Source: a bacterium (lineage in GTDB: Bacteria; Bacillota; Clostridia; Lachnospirales; Lachnospiraceae). From it: a stretch of DNA of 57,394 nucleotides. The notes beneath the pieces are model-generated. The model did not search any database. It saw nothing but the letters and a program-made list of their open reading frames with translations, and had not been told where the DNA came from. Every line of letters starts with the position of its first letter. Within the stretch, counting starts at the first letter, position 1. Where the stretch lies: contig JAUNSO010000016.1 in NCBI GenBank assembly GCA_030539165.1, positions 1 through 57,394 on the forward strand, written 5' to 3'. Both the position numbers and the translations under genes were made by a program. Positions 24,507 to 35,690 of the stretch are shown piece after piece.

Positions 24507-24869
24507 ATGAAGAAGAATAAAAAGAACCGTTATGTGACTAAGATGAACCTATATATCAGAATACTGGTAGCAGGCTATGTCGTTTACATTGCATATCAGC
24601 TGATTCCAAGTGTACAGGCTGCAGCTGCCGGAACAGAGAAAATCTGGATGGGCATTGCTACTGCACTGCTTGGAATCGCCGGTCTTGCCATAGTCGGTTT
24701 GTCTATCAAAGGACTGATCTGCAAGGAGTACTATGAGGCTGATGAGATTGCAGATCTGGAAGCAGCTGAAAATGCGAATCAAGCGGAGGATGTTGTAGAT
24801 ACCACCGCTGTAGATATTGATGCAAATGCAGAAAGTACTGAAGAGGATCCTAACATTTCTGCAGATTAG
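24507..24869 (+). CDS. Hypothetical two-helix membrane protein with acidic tail
   Basis: A 120-aa protein with a basic N-terminus (MKKNKKNRYVTK), two membrane spans (about 16-33 and 45-68) and an acidic Ala/Glu/Asp-rich C-terminal tail (about 75-120). The ribosome site GGAGGAACGTC precedes the ATG. No family is recognised. The last 20 bases overlap the end of the convergent hipA-like gene. Confidence 0.65.
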   Translation: MKKNKKNRYVTKMNLYIRILVAGYVVYIAYQLIPSVQAAAAGTEKIWMGIATALLGIAGLAIVGLSIKGLICKEYYEADEIADLEAAENANQAEDVVDTTAVDIDANAESTEEDPNISAD

Positions 24870-26142
24870 CAATACCACCATTTAAAAGAATGCTTTTACG
24901 AATATCCTCTGATTTGTAGAAGCCTTCTTTTTTTAGGAATTCTGTCGATTGATTCAGAGCAGGCAAAAATCTTTCACGCATCTGATCAAATCGTTCCATA
25001 GCTATTTTGGTACCAAGCCCTATGTTTTTTGCTTCTTCTTTGAAGGAATTCGGTGTGATTTCGCTCAAACTCAATTTACCATCAATTGCAATTCCCATAT
25101 CTCTTGTACTACTGTCATAGACTGCCGTGCTGACAATGTCATAGGCCGGAGCCAGACGAATCTTTTTTAAATCTTCATTATAAAGTAATGAATAATTCTT
25201 AATATGGTTATCTGTGTTTCCAATCAGGTAATCAAATACTATAATATCCCATAGCTTTAATCTATCCTCGACAGGATTGGCAGAATAGGATTTTAGTAGG
25301 TCAAACATAGCCTTCAAATATCCTTGCCCTGCATTCTCGTACTTCTCCGATGAAGCCCGACCAAGGGCCTGTGCAAAATCCTCCTGATGTAATCGTAGTG
25401 GCTGATCAAGACAATCAATTTTAGTTGTCTCCTGTTTCATCATCCTGTCATAACGCCGCGTTGCAAACAGTACATCTCCATCTTCGGAGGTACCAACATC
25501 TATAATAAAACTCTCCGGCGTTTCGATGCCAAGTTGTCTTGCGGTCAAAAGACACAGCTGTTCATTGGTGACAATTCCACCAAGGCGTATATGGCTTTGC
25601 TTCACAATATGGGTGCTGGGAGCCTCACCGATTGGAAGATACCATTGCTGATTCTTTGCATCAAAGTATAACCCGACCTTTGCAGATGCACCGGTTAGGG
25701 ATAAGTGAGACTTTGTTACCAGCTGCACTGATTTTGCGGCTCCTTCTTTAGCAAGATCGGCAACCTGCCAGGTTTCCAGCTTCTCATAATGAGCTTCTGT
25801 ATGAGTTGCTTCTTCATCAATCACTTTGACAGCCCCAAGGCATTCACTTCCAAGCCCTGCAAGGATTGACAGATAGTCATCTTGATCTATGTGCAGCCAA
25901 TCCGCTACCGAACTTCTGATAAATCCCTCCGGAAGCAAACCCTCGAAAAAAATCCTTGTTCTTTCCGGTGAAAAACGCTCATTTTGAAAAGGCAGACTAA
26001 TAGAAATGGGGGCCGCCCCCTGTCGGTTTCTATACTCTTCTGCATACTGAAAACCTGCATCTGCAGGATTCTGATATGTAATATCGCCTACATGTACTTG
26101 CTTTCCATTGATTTCTATACTGATTAATAACGTTCTCATCAT
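24850..26142 (-). CDS. hipA: HipA-family serine/threonine kinase toxin
   Basis: A 430-aa protein with HipA N-terminal couple domain (FFEGLLPEGFIR, GSECLGAVKV), kinase-fold residues (SAKVGLYFD, THIVKQSH), a catalytic loop DYLIGNTDNHIKNYSLL (Asp/Asn/Asn as in HipA) and the metal-binding LAPAYDIVST. In E. coli, HipA phosphorylates GltX and causes dormancy, and HipB represses and neutralises it. It starts four bases inside the stop of the HTH gene (ATGA overlap), the classical hipBA order. Confidence 0.9.
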   Translation of the reverse strand: MMRTLLISIEINGKQVHVGDITYQNPADAGFQYAEEYRNRQGAAPISISLPFQNERFSPERTRIFFEGLLPEGFIRSSVADWLHIDQDDYLSILAGLGSECLGAVKVIDEEATHTEAHYEKLETWQVADLAKEGAAKSVQLVTKSHLSLTGASAKVGLYFDAKNQQWYLPIGEAPSTHIVKQSHIRLGGIVTNEQLCLLTARQLGIETPESFIIDVGTSEDGDVLFATRRYDRMMKQETTKIDCLDQPLRLHQEDFAQALGRASSEKYENAGQGYLKAMFDLLKSYSANPVEDRLKLWDIIVFDYLIGNTDNHIKNYSLLYNEDLKKIRLAPAYDIVSTAVYDSSTRDMGIAIDGKLSLSEITPNSFKEEAKNIGLGTKIAMERFDQMRERFLPALNQSTEFLKKEGFYKSEDIRKSILLNGGIANLQKC

Positions 26143-26354
26143 TTCCCTCTTTCAGACAAAATACAGTTCAGTCCCAGAATATTTGCGATATATAGTGCCT
26201 TCTCTAGTTCGCAAGTATGTTTTCCGTTTTCTAGATCAGATATAAAGCTGATACTCAATCCACTGAAAGCAGCCAAAAAAGCTTGCGTATAATTCAATTC
26301 TTTGCGTCTTTCTCGAATTGCTGTTCCAAAGTTTTCTGCATTGTTTATTTTCAT
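26139..26354 (-). CDS. hipB: HipB-like XRE antitoxin
   Basis: A 71-aa XRE-family protein (TAIRERRKELNYTQAFLAAFSG, SISFISDLENGK, then LEKALYIANILGLNCILS), essentially only an HTH domain. It lies directly ahead of the HipA kinase with an ATGA overlap, so it is the predicted antitoxin and autorepressor. Three identical-core repeats at 39-bp spacing immediately upstream are its likely operators. Confidence 0.88.
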   Translation of the reverse strand: MKINNAENFGTAIRERRKELNYTQAFLAAFSGLSISFISDLENGKHTCELEKALYIANILGLNCILSERGK

Positions 26355-26367
26355 AATCGCTCCATAA

Positions 26368-26462
26368 TTTGTTCGTACGACTTATTTCTTTATTTAATAT
26401 TGTATTTTTGTTCGTACGGCTTTAATTCGTCTATACATCATTCAATTTGTTCGTACGGCTTA
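26368..26462. promoter_or_regulatory. Three HipB operator-like repeats with exact 39-bp spacing
   Basis: TTTGTTCGTACGRCTT occurs three times; the GTTCGTACGRC cores start at 26371, 26410 and 26449, with 39 bp between starts. The core CGTACG is palindromic (TCGTACGA in the first copy). The first copy is about 15 bases from the hipB start, so binding would cover the promoter. The rest of the gap to 26564 is AT-rich with nothing recognised. Confidence 0.8.
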
Positions 26463-26549
26463 TTTTTATTTTAATCTCTTCTAATTATACCGTCAAGTAC
26501 AACATTCATTTCAGATTTAACAAAAACTTTCATAAAATTTAAATCATAC

Positions 26550-26593
26550 AGGGAAAAAAAGAAAATGCCGGAATCGTTATCATATTCCGACAT
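26550..26593 (-). terminator. Terminator of the GH127-ABC-GH51 operon
   Basis: A 10-bp stem (ATGCCGGAAT 26565-26574 with ATTCCGACAT 26584-26593, one G-U pair) and a 9-base loop. On the minus strand it is followed by TTTTCTTTTTTTCCC. Confidence 0.8.
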
Positions 26594-26621
26594 CTATGTA
26601 TATTATCTATTATTCTCTGTT

Positions 26622-29023
<2,402 letters not shown>

Positions 29024-29024
29024 T

Positions 29025-29930
29025 CTAATCATCCTCCTCTCCGAACAGGCTCGATTTCTGTGTCTTGAATAATATAATCGTGAAGATACCTACAAATACA
29101 AAGAATATCGATGCATATGCTGCTGCGTATCCCATCTTATTTTTCTTGAATGCATACATATAAATCACATAGGACATGAACATCGAACCGTTCTGCGGGC
29201 CACCGTTTGTAAGTGCCAGTGCCGGTGTGATAACCTGTAGATTCGTAATCAAGGCAGTCAGAATGTTATAGAATATAATTGGAGAAATACTGGGTATCGT
29301 GACATTCATGAACCTCTGCCATGCATTGGCTCCGTCAATTTCAGCTGCTTCCAGAAAGACTCTCGGAACCCCCTGCAGACCGGCCAGAAATATTACAATC
29401 AGGTTGCCGCTGCACCAGATTGCAATCAGTGCTAGGGACGGAAGAACCTGTGTCGGACTTTGCAGGAATTCCTTTGGCGGCAGTCCAAGCAGACGATTTG
29501 CAAAGTTAAACAGTCCGTAATTGATCTCATACAGCCATTTCCATCCGGTAAATACGCCGATTGCAGGCAGTAAATAGGGAATGAAGAAAATAGAACGCCA
29601 TAGTGTCCTGCCTTTGATATTCATATTTAGGAACAATGCAAGAACCAGAGAATACAGAATAGAGCCGAGAACCGTCAATAAGGCATATATGATGGTTGCT
29701 TTGATAGAATCTGTAAAGTAGATATCTTTTGTGAATATACGTGTGAAATTATCCATTCCAATAAACTTCGGAGCTGAAATTCCATTCCACTTGAATAGAC
29801 TGAGTACAAATACCGCTATGGTCGGCAGGTAACTGATGAGTGTCAAGCCCAGAAACGCCGGAATCAAACATAAATAAGCCGTTCTCTCCTCCTTTTTTCC
29901 CACTCTGTGTACCATTTTATCCTTCTTCAT
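29025..29930 (-). CDS. araP: CUT1 sugar ABC transporter permease (AraP/MalF type)
   Basis: A 301-aa permease with six membrane spans and the EAA loop (LEAAEIDGANAWQRFMNVTIPSISP). Partner of the downstream permease, forming the channel of an arabino-oligosaccharide importer. GGAAGGAG lies ahead of the ATG. It is separated from the binding-protein gene by a strong hairpin. Confidence 0.88.
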   Translation of the reverse strand: MKKDKMVHRVGKKEERTAYLCLIPAFLGLTLISYLPTIAVFVLSLFKWNGISAPKFIGMDNFTRIFTKDIYFTDSIKATIIYALLTVLGSILYSLVLALFLNMNIKGRTLWRSIFFIPYLLPAIGVFTGWKWLYEINYGLFNFANRLLGLPPKEFLQSPTQVLPSLALIAIWCSGNLIVIFLAGLQGVPRVFLEAAEIDGANAWQRFMNVTIPSISPIIFYNILTALITNLQVITPALALTNGGPQNGSMFMSYVIYMYAFKKNKMGYAAAYASIFFVFVGIFTIILFKTQKSSLFGEEDD

Positions 29931-29969
29931 AACCTGATTTCTCCTTCCAACCGGTATGATTTAAAATGA

Positions 29970-29996
29970 CTGTCCGCCAAGAATCATGGCGGACAG
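29970..29996 (-). terminator. Strong hairpin between binding-protein and permease genes
   Basis: A perfect 10-bp GC-rich stem (CTGTCCGCCA/TGGCGGACAG) with a 7-base loop and only a weak T-stretch after it (TCATTTTAAA on the minus strand). It is best read as an mRNA-stabilising or partial-termination element that keeps binding-protein expression above that of the permeases. Confidence 0.75.
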
Positions 29997-30007
29997 CCCG
30001 TTTCCTG

Positions 30008-31459
30008 TTACATATTGTTTTCTTCGAAAATACTGTTTAATTCATCATAGTACTGATCAAGAGCTTCCTGTGCCGTCATATCTCCTGTCCAGATATAAGA
30101 GAATACGGTATCCAATGTGCTGTTGAATTCCTCTGTACCATTGACATAGTACCATGAGGTTGACTGTGAATTATCTCTTGCATAGTCTACAACTGCTGTC
30201 TGATACATTTCCTTCTCAGGGAAGTTCGGGTTGCTGATCCACTTGTCTGTCTTAGCCTGGTCTGTATACCATGAATCTAAGATCGGCATCCATGTACCTG
30301 CTTCAATCAATGACCATGAATTCTCTTCCTGATAGTACCATTTCAGCCATGTCATAGCCTCTTCCGGATGCTCTGTCTGTGAGAATACTACGTTAGGGCC
30401 ACCTGTACAAATCGTTACTTTATCCTTGAAGTAAGGAAGAACACCTACACCGTATGTATACTTTGCGTCAGGTCCGAGATAAGTTCCTACATTCCATGCA
30501 CCGTCTGTTGACATGACAACCTTTTCTGTACCAAGGGATGTGCTGAGTGCTGTAGATGCTGAGCTGACAGGAGGTGCACAGTGATATTTCAGTGAAAGAT
30601 CTGCAACTGCCTGAATGGCTTCTGCTGTTTCTGCTGCGTTGATTGTACAGGTCTTGCCGTCTGCACTGTAGTATCCGCCGCCATTAGACTTTGCCCATAC
30701 CTCTAACTGCCATGGCAATGAGTTTACATTACATCCATAGATATCTACATTGTCAGGATCAAAATCAGGATCCAGTGCATTCTTGCCATTAATATCAATT
30801 GTCAGAGACTGTGCTACCTGAACGAATGTATCCCAATCCCATGCATCAGCTGCAGCTGCAGGCGGTGTCATTTTTGCAATGGCAAGACCCTGCTTGTCAC
30901 ATACATCCTTTAACAGATCTGCATTATACCAGAGATTCAGCACTTCATTCGCTGCTGAATAAGCGACCGGTGTACCATCAAACTTAAAGGTCAGACATTC
31001 AAGCGGTTTTGCTTCGCCTTCTTCGTACATGGTGCTGATGTCTGCAAGTAATCCATTTTCTGCGAAGTTCAAAACACCTGCCTCACTCATGATACCTGTA
31101 TCCGGAAGTTCACCGGCTGCTGCCATAGTATTTAGCTTTGTTACATAATTATCGTGATCGATCTTCAGTACCTCTACAACGATCTGATCCTGTTCTGCAT
31201 TGAATTTATCTGCTACTGCCTGTGTTGCCTCTGTCTCTGTATCATTTCCCCACTGTGCGTAGGTGATATGTACTTTTCCGTCATCTGATGTAGCTGCAGG
31301 TGCTGCTTCTGCCTCTTCTGCTGCAGGTGCTTCCTCGGAAACTTCTTCTGCCTCTTCTGCTGCAGGTGCTGCTTCTGTACTTGCCTTGCTACCGCATCCT
31401 GCTAACAGTGATGCTACCATTGCTGTACATAAAAGTACGCTGAGTAACTTCTTTTTCAT
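30008..31459 (-). CDS. Family 1 solute-binding lipoprotein (arabino-oligosaccharide importer)
   Basis: A 483-aa lipoprotein (lipobox LLAGC, Cys22) with an Ala/Glu-rich linker to about residue 60 and an SBP_bac_1 fold (TYAQWGNDTE, ADKFNAEQDQI, FSYIWTGDMTAQEALDQ). It binds an oligosaccharide and delivers it to the downstream permeases. AAAGGAGGATTTATTG precedes ATG at 31459. The GH127 gene is 49 bases upstream and the GH51 gene is at the operon end, so beta- or alpha-arabinofuranosyl oligomers are the probable ligand. Confidence 0.88.
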   Translation of the reverse strand: MKKKLLSVLLCTAMVASLLAGCGSKASTEAAPAAEEAEEVSEEAPAAEEAEAAPAATSDDGKVHITYAQWGNDTETEATQAVADKFNAEQDQIVVEVLKIDHDNYVTKLNTMAAAGELPDTGIMSEAGVLNFAENGLLADISTMYEEGEAKPLECLTFKFDGTPVAYSAANEVLNLWYNADLLKDVCDKQGLAIAKMTPPAAAADAWDWDTFVQVAQSLTIDINGKNALDPDFDPDNVDIYGCNVNSLPWQLEVWAKSNGGGYYSADGKTCTINAAETAEAIQAVADLSLKYHCAPPVSSASTALSTSLGTEKVVMSTDGAWNVGTYLGPDAKYTYGVGVLPYFKDKVTICTGGPNVVFSQTEHPEEAMTWLKWYYQEENSWSLIEAGTWMPILDSWYTDQAKTDKWISNPNFPEKEMYQTAVVDYARDNSQSTSWYYVNGTEEFNSTLDTVFSYIWTGDMTAQEALDQYYDELNSIFEENNM

Positions 31460-31508
31460 CAATAAATCCTCCTTTGATTTTACGTTACATTGCCTTCATT
31501 ACTTTTGA

Positions 31509-33443
31509 TCATTCCTTCACCCAGACAAGCATTTCTCCTGTGTCCCTGTTACCCCAATAAGGATATGGGACGAAGGTCAGATCTACATCTTTGTATACAG
31601 GCTTGTGTTCTGCATACAGTTCATCCTGATTCCAGTCTCTTGTTACAACCCTCTTACCTGTTGCTTTGATGACAGTGGTTCCGCCTAGCAGATCCGGATC
31701 AAAGTATTCCTCGAGCCCCTTTTCTGTATCCAGATACAGTGCCGGAAGATTGCTGCCGTTATCGGTTTCCTCGAGACAATATACCAGAGGCCCCTTCATA
31801 ACTGCTGCCTTGCCGACATCCTCTTTTACAAGAGGGTTGGCCCATACGATCCTGGGTGCTATGGCAAACTCTACATTTACCTCATTACTTTCGAATTCCT
31901 GTTCCAGAATACAGTATCCATTCTCCACTACCGGATTTTCGATGTGCGCACCATCTATGGATATCTTCCATTCCTTCACATATCCCGGAATTCGTATTGC
32001 AAGCTTTGCCTTCTTTTTCTGTGCGGTGCTGACATAGAGCTGGATCTTTCCGTCATTTGGATAGTTACTTTCCATTGAAATCTTGAATTCCTGATCCTCT
32101 ATCATCACCTTTGCCTGACTGGATATGAAAAGATTGATCCAGACGGACTGCTCATCGGCAAAGTAAATGTATTCTCCTAACGATGCAAGTGTCCTTGCGA
32201 TATTGGGCGGACAGCATGCGCAGCCATACCATTTCTGGCGTACCGGCTTGACATGTTCCTTGGATGTCCTGTCAATACAGTTGTCTGGCCATACCTCCAA
32301 CGGATTTACATAGAAGAAGCTTTTCCCGTTCATGGCAACTCCGGAAATCACTGAGTTATATAGGGACTTCTCTACAATATCTATATAGGAAGCATCTCTG
32401 GTGATCTGTGCCATACGCCTGCTAAACAATGCCAGACCGATGGTCGCACAGGTCTCTGAATAATTACAATTATTCGGCAGGTCATAATCTGTCGTAAATC
32501 GTTCCAGTATACCGGAGCTGCCAATGCTGCCAGTGATATACATTCTCTTTTTTGTGATGCTGTTCCAAAGTCTCCTGCAGGCATCCATCAGCTCTTCATC
32601 GTCATACTCTGCTGCTATGTCTGCCATGGCACTGTACATATAAACTGCCCTGACCGCATGCCCTTCTGCCTTGGTCTGTTCTCTGACCGGCTGATGTGAC
32701 TGTGAATACTTTGGATCATAATTTTCAAACTCAGGAAAGAGTCCCTGAAAACCGGGCTTCTTCTCTTCCTCTAAGAAGTAGTTTGGTTTCTTTCCTCTTC
32801 GATCCAGAAAAGACTTCGCCTGTCTTAAATACGCTTTCTTTCCTGTTACCTGATATAATTTGTATAATCCTATCTCTATCTCCTGGTGACCGGGATAGCC
32901 TACCGAATCATTTCTGACAGAAAAATGTTCACAAATCAAATCTGCAAATCTGCACATAATCTGCAGGAACTTATCTTTACCTGTTGCTTGATAATAAGCA
33001 ACGGCTGCCTCCATCATATGACCTGCAACATATAGCTCATGTCCGTCTCTCAGATTTGAAAATCTCTTTCCCGGTTCCTTGATCGTAAAATATGTATTCA
33101 GATAACCATCCGGCTGCTGTGCTTTTCCGATCAGTTCAATCGCTCCGTCTGCCATATCCTCCAGACCTTTGTCAGGATGGGTAGCAAGAGAATAAGCAAC
33201 CGCCTCCAGCCACTTGGCCAGATCTGAGTCCTGAAATACTGCTCCCTGGAATTCACCCTTCTCATATCCGGCAGCGATTTTAAAATTTGATATACAGTGA
33301 CTCGTTTCGATATCCTTCATATTATCGTTCAGGATATTCCACTGATAAGGAATGATCACATCAGGAACTAAATGTGTGTATCTGTTCCAAAAAGAATCTT
33401 CAATCTTAATATTTTTGAGTGAAACGGATGATAGTTTTTTCAT
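31509..33443 (-). CDS. GH127 beta-L-arabinofuranosidase
   Basis: A 644-aa protein of the GH127 (former DUF1680) family. It shows SFWNRYTHLVPDVIIPYQW at the N-terminus and the zinc/cysteine catalytic block with KWYGCACCPPNIARTLASLG; the family uses a cysteine nucleophile activated by zinc, with Glu as acid. There is no signal peptide, so it acts in the cytoplasm. Members cleave beta-1,2-linked arabinofuranosides (as on hydroxyproline-rich plant proteins) or related linkages. It leads the operon GH127-SBP-permeases-GH51 and follows a LacI-type operator. Confidence 0.9.
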   Translation of the reverse strand: MKKLSSVSLKNIKIEDSFWNRYTHLVPDVIIPYQWNILNDNMKDIETSHCISNFKIAAGYEKGEFQGAVFQDSDLAKWLEAVAYSLATHPDKGLEDMADGAIELIGKAQQPDGYLNTYFTIKEPGKRFSNLRDGHELYVAGHMMEAAVAYYQATGKDKFLQIMCRFADLICEHFSVRNDSVGYPGHQEIEIGLYKLYQVTGKKAYLRQAKSFLDRRGKKPNYFLEEEKKPGFQGLFPEFENYDPKYSQSHQPVREQTKAEGHAVRAVYMYSAMADIAAEYDDEELMDACRRLWNSITKKRMYITGSIGSSGILERFTTDYDLPNNCNYSETCATIGLALFSRRMAQITRDASYIDIVEKSLYNSVISGVAMNGKSFFYVNPLEVWPDNCIDRTSKEHVKPVRQKWYGCACCPPNIARTLASLGEYIYFADEQSVWINLFISSQAKVMIEDQEFKISMESNYPNDGKIQLYVSTAQKKKAKLAIRIPGYVKEWKISIDGAHIENPVVENGYCILEQEFESNEVNVEFAIAPRIVWANPLVKEDVGKAAVMKGPLVYCLEETDNGSNLPALYLDTEKGLEEYFDPDLLGGTTVIKATGKRVVTRDWNQDELYAEHKPVYKDVDLTFVPYPYWGNRDTGEMLVWVKE

Positions 33444-33464
33444 AAATTGTTTGCTCCTATGTGA

Positions 33465-33476
33465 TTAAACGTTTTA
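33465..33476. promoter_or_regulatory. Candidate LacI-family operator before GH127
   Basis: TTAAACGTTTTA, with a perfect 8-bp palindrome AAACGTTT (33467-33474) about 22 bases upstream of the GH127 start. The same core occurs at 33675-33682 next to the LacI-type gene. The rest of the gap to 33592 is AT-rich and without other signals. Confidence 0.6.
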
Positions 33477-33587
33477 CCATTTGAGCACATTATACTATCA
33501 CTTTTTTATAATTGCAAGTACTTTTTTATATATTTTTTATGCACATTGATGAATCCAATGATTACAGTATTTACGCGCTTTGTTGCA

Positions 33588-33630
33588 TAAAAAGAAGCCA
33601 AATGCTGCATAAATACTGCATTTGGCTTCT
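33588..33630 (-). terminator. Terminator of the LacI-type gene
   Basis: A perfect 13-bp stem, AGAAGCCAAATGC (33593-33605) with GCATTTGGCTTCT (33618-33630), loop 12. On the minus strand it is followed by TTTTTATG. Confidence 0.88.
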
Positions 33631-33672
33631 ATGTTTCTTTTTATATTTTCATTATCAAGTATTTTTAATGGA

Positions 33673-33684
33673 TTAAACGTTTCA
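33673..33684. promoter_or_regulatory. Second AAACGTTT palindrome, 3' of the LacI-type gene
   Basis: TTAAACGTTTCA carries the same AAACGTTT core (33675-33682) as the site upstream of GH127, about 210 bases away, suitable for a repression loop. It lies between the regulator stop and its terminator. Confidence 0.45.
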
Positions 33685-33704
33685 TCTGTATTTGATTGAT
33701 TTTC

Positions 33705-34727
33705 TTATTCGGATTCCCTTGTGATCAGATTGCATTCAATCTTATATACTGATTCTGGTTCAAATCCCGGCTCTTCTATTTTTTTGATCAGCAGATCCGC
33801 CGCCTTATGTCCGATCTCACTCAGTGGAAGTGCTATCGTGGAAAGCTCCGGCTGAAATACCTGACTGATTTCACGATTATCAAATCCGATCAGACCAATA
33901 TCCTTGCCGACAGTCAGACTATGTTCGTTCATATAGTCATATACGCCTGCTGCCATGACATCATTCATGGAGAAAATCGCATCAACCTTGTGTCTCATCA
34001 GCTCCTTGCAAGCCTGATAGCCCTGTTCTCTGTTCCAGTCACCATATTGAACGAGCTCCGGATTGTACAAAACCTTATTCTCATATAGAGCCTTCTGATA
34101 GCCACGCTGTCTGTCTATCGTATGATGACTTTCCATCTCACCTGCTATCAGTCCGATTTTCCTGTAACCCTTGTTGAACAGTTCCATCGTTGCATTGTAG
34201 GCGGCCTGTTCATCATCATAGATGACAGATGGTGTCTCATGATCTGTTGCAAATCCATAAGCGACCACGATCGGAACATTATAATTCCTCGGTATGCTCT
34301 TCATCTCACGACAATGTGCACCGACATAAATCACACCTGCTACCTGCTTGCTCCGCATGATCCGGAACTCTTCCTCGACCTCGGTATGATAGCGTTCATG
34401 ATGATAGAAAGCATTATCATACTTCTTAAAAAGTCTCAAATTTCCCAGCAGAAATGTGTATTCCTTTTCCTCAAGATACTCATGGATTCCGTCTACGATA
34501 TCAGCGCAGTTGAAGACTGTCAGATCCTCTGTAATGATGCCAATCATCTTGGTCTGGCGCTGTTTGAGGTTCTTTGCCATCATATTCGGCACATAACCCA
34601 TTTCCTTTGCCGTACTCAGTATTCTCCGTCTGGTTTCCTCACCCACACGTCCTTTTCCATTCAGTATATTGGAAACGGTAGCTATAGAAACATCACATGC
34701 CTTTGCAACTTCCTTTATTGTAGCCAT
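33705..34727 (-). CDS. LacI-family regulator of the arabino-oligosaccharide genes
   Basis: A 340-aa regulator with LacI HTH (TIKEVAKACDVSIATVSNILNG), hinge (MGYVPNMMAKNLK) and type I effector domain (RKIGLIAGEMESHHTIDRQRGY, IFSMNDVMAAGVYDYM, IGLIGFDNREISQ). It lies between two ABC transporter operons on the same strand. The AAACGTTT sites at both ends and the related TTAAACCGTTAA upstream (34809-34820) suggest it controls the GH127 operon and itself. The effector is probably an arabino-oligosaccharide. Confidence 0.88.
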   Translation of the reverse strand: MATIKEVAKACDVSIATVSNILNGKGRVGEETRRRILSTAKEMGYVPNMMAKNLKQRQTKMIGIITEDLTVFNCADIVDGIHEYLEEKEYTFLLGNLRLFKKYDNAFYHHERYHTEVEEEFRIMRSKQVAGVIYVGAHCREMKSIPRNYNVPIVVAYGFATDHETPSVIYDDEQAAYNATMELFNKGYRKIGLIAGEMESHHTIDRQRGYQKALYENKVLYNPELVQYGDWNREQGYQACKELMRHKVDAIFSMNDVMAAGVYDYMNEHSLTVGKDIGLIGFDNREISQVFQPELSTIALPLSEIGHKAADLLIKKIEEPGFEPESVYKIECNLITRESE

Positions 34728-34808
34728 TTGATCATCCTGCTTCTTTTATCATAGTAACTGTATTGTTTGTTTATCATAGCAGATATAAAAAATTATGTCC
34801 AGATTTGG

Positions 34809-34820
34809 TTAAACCGTTAA
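34809..34820. promoter_or_regulatory. Candidate operator upstream of the LacI-type gene
   Basis: TTAAACCGTTAA lies between the permease stop (34835) and the regulator start (34727). It matches the general LacI half-site pattern of the other two sites but its centre is imperfect. Confidence 0.4.
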
Positions 34821-34834
34821 TCATTAATCACTTG

Positions 34835-35689
34835 TTATCCCTTCACTGCTCCGGCTGTCATTCCATCTATGAGGTATCTCTGGAACAGTAGGAATATCAC
34901 GAAGATGGGAATGATGCCAAACATAGAACCGGCAATCAATACATCATAGTTATTGCCATACGGGGTCAGTAGTGTATTCAGGCCGATTGGCAGGGTAAAC
35001 TTGTTTGCACTTCTGAATACGAGCAGAGGCCACAGCATATTATTCCAGGAGCCCATCGCACACAGAATACCCATTGCTGCAAATGCCGGTTTGGAGATCG
35101 GAAGCATGATCTTGAAACAGATACCATACTCGGTTGCCCCGTCGATTCTGCCTGCATCCAGGAGTTCTCTCGGCAGAGACTCCATATACTGACGGAAGAA
35201 GAAAATCGTTGATGCATTACAGATCAGCGGTAACAGCACACCCGCTCTTGTATCGATCAGCTTGATTGTGATCATTTCCTGATAGAGCGGCAGCATCAGA
35301 ATTTCAAACGGAACCATCATAGTCGCAATCACTAAAAAGAACAACAGGTTTTTCAGTCTGAAGTTGTACATGGACAGTCCATAGGCTACCAGATAGCATA
35401 CCACCAAGGTAATCAGTACCTGCAGAAGTGTCAGTACCATACTGTTTCCGAACCACATAAAGTATTTCTTTGAGTCAGCATTTCCACTGAATAAATAGAT
35501 ATAATTATTCAGAGTCATTGTCGTGACATCCGGATTGATGCTCAGACCCTTGCGGATCAGTTCTGTTCCCGGTCTGAAGGATGCCATCAGACCTGCGAGA
35601 AGTGGAAATACTACCAATGAACAAATCACTACAAAGACGCCTGTCGCAAATACAGATCCGATTCTTGAGGAAGATGTTTTTCCTTTCAT
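34835..35689 (-). CDS. CUT1 sugar ABC transporter permease (MalG type), second system
   Basis: A 284-aa permease with six spans and the EAA loop (LLDAGRIDGATEYGICFKIMLPISKP). The start at 35689 follows AAGGAGGAGATAAC and is one base from the previous stop, so the two permeases are tightly coupled. With the genes at 35691-38144 it forms a second CUT1 importer, again without an ATPase. Confidence 0.88.
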   Translation of the reverse strand: MKGKTSSSRIGSVFATGVFVVICSLVVFPLLAGLMASFRPGTELIRKGLSINPDVTTMTLNNYIYLFSGNADSKKYFMWFGNSMVLTLLQVLITLVVCYLVAYGLSMYNFRLKNLLFFLVIATMMVPFEILMLPLYQEMITIKLIDTRAGVLLPLICNASTIFFFRQYMESLPRELLDAGRIDGATEYGICFKIMLPISKPAFAAMGILCAMGSWNNMLWPLLVFRSANKFTLPIGLNTLLTPYGNNYDVLIAGSMFGIIPIFVIFLLFQRYLIDGMTAGAVKG

Positions 35690-35690
35690 G

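Noticed and set aside
30008..31459. Plus-strand frames inside the Ala-rich linkers of binding proteins (31263-31508, 37879-38181, 47876-48133)
   Set aside because: They are mirror readings of the Ala/Glu-rich linkers with no ribosome site and no recognisable family.
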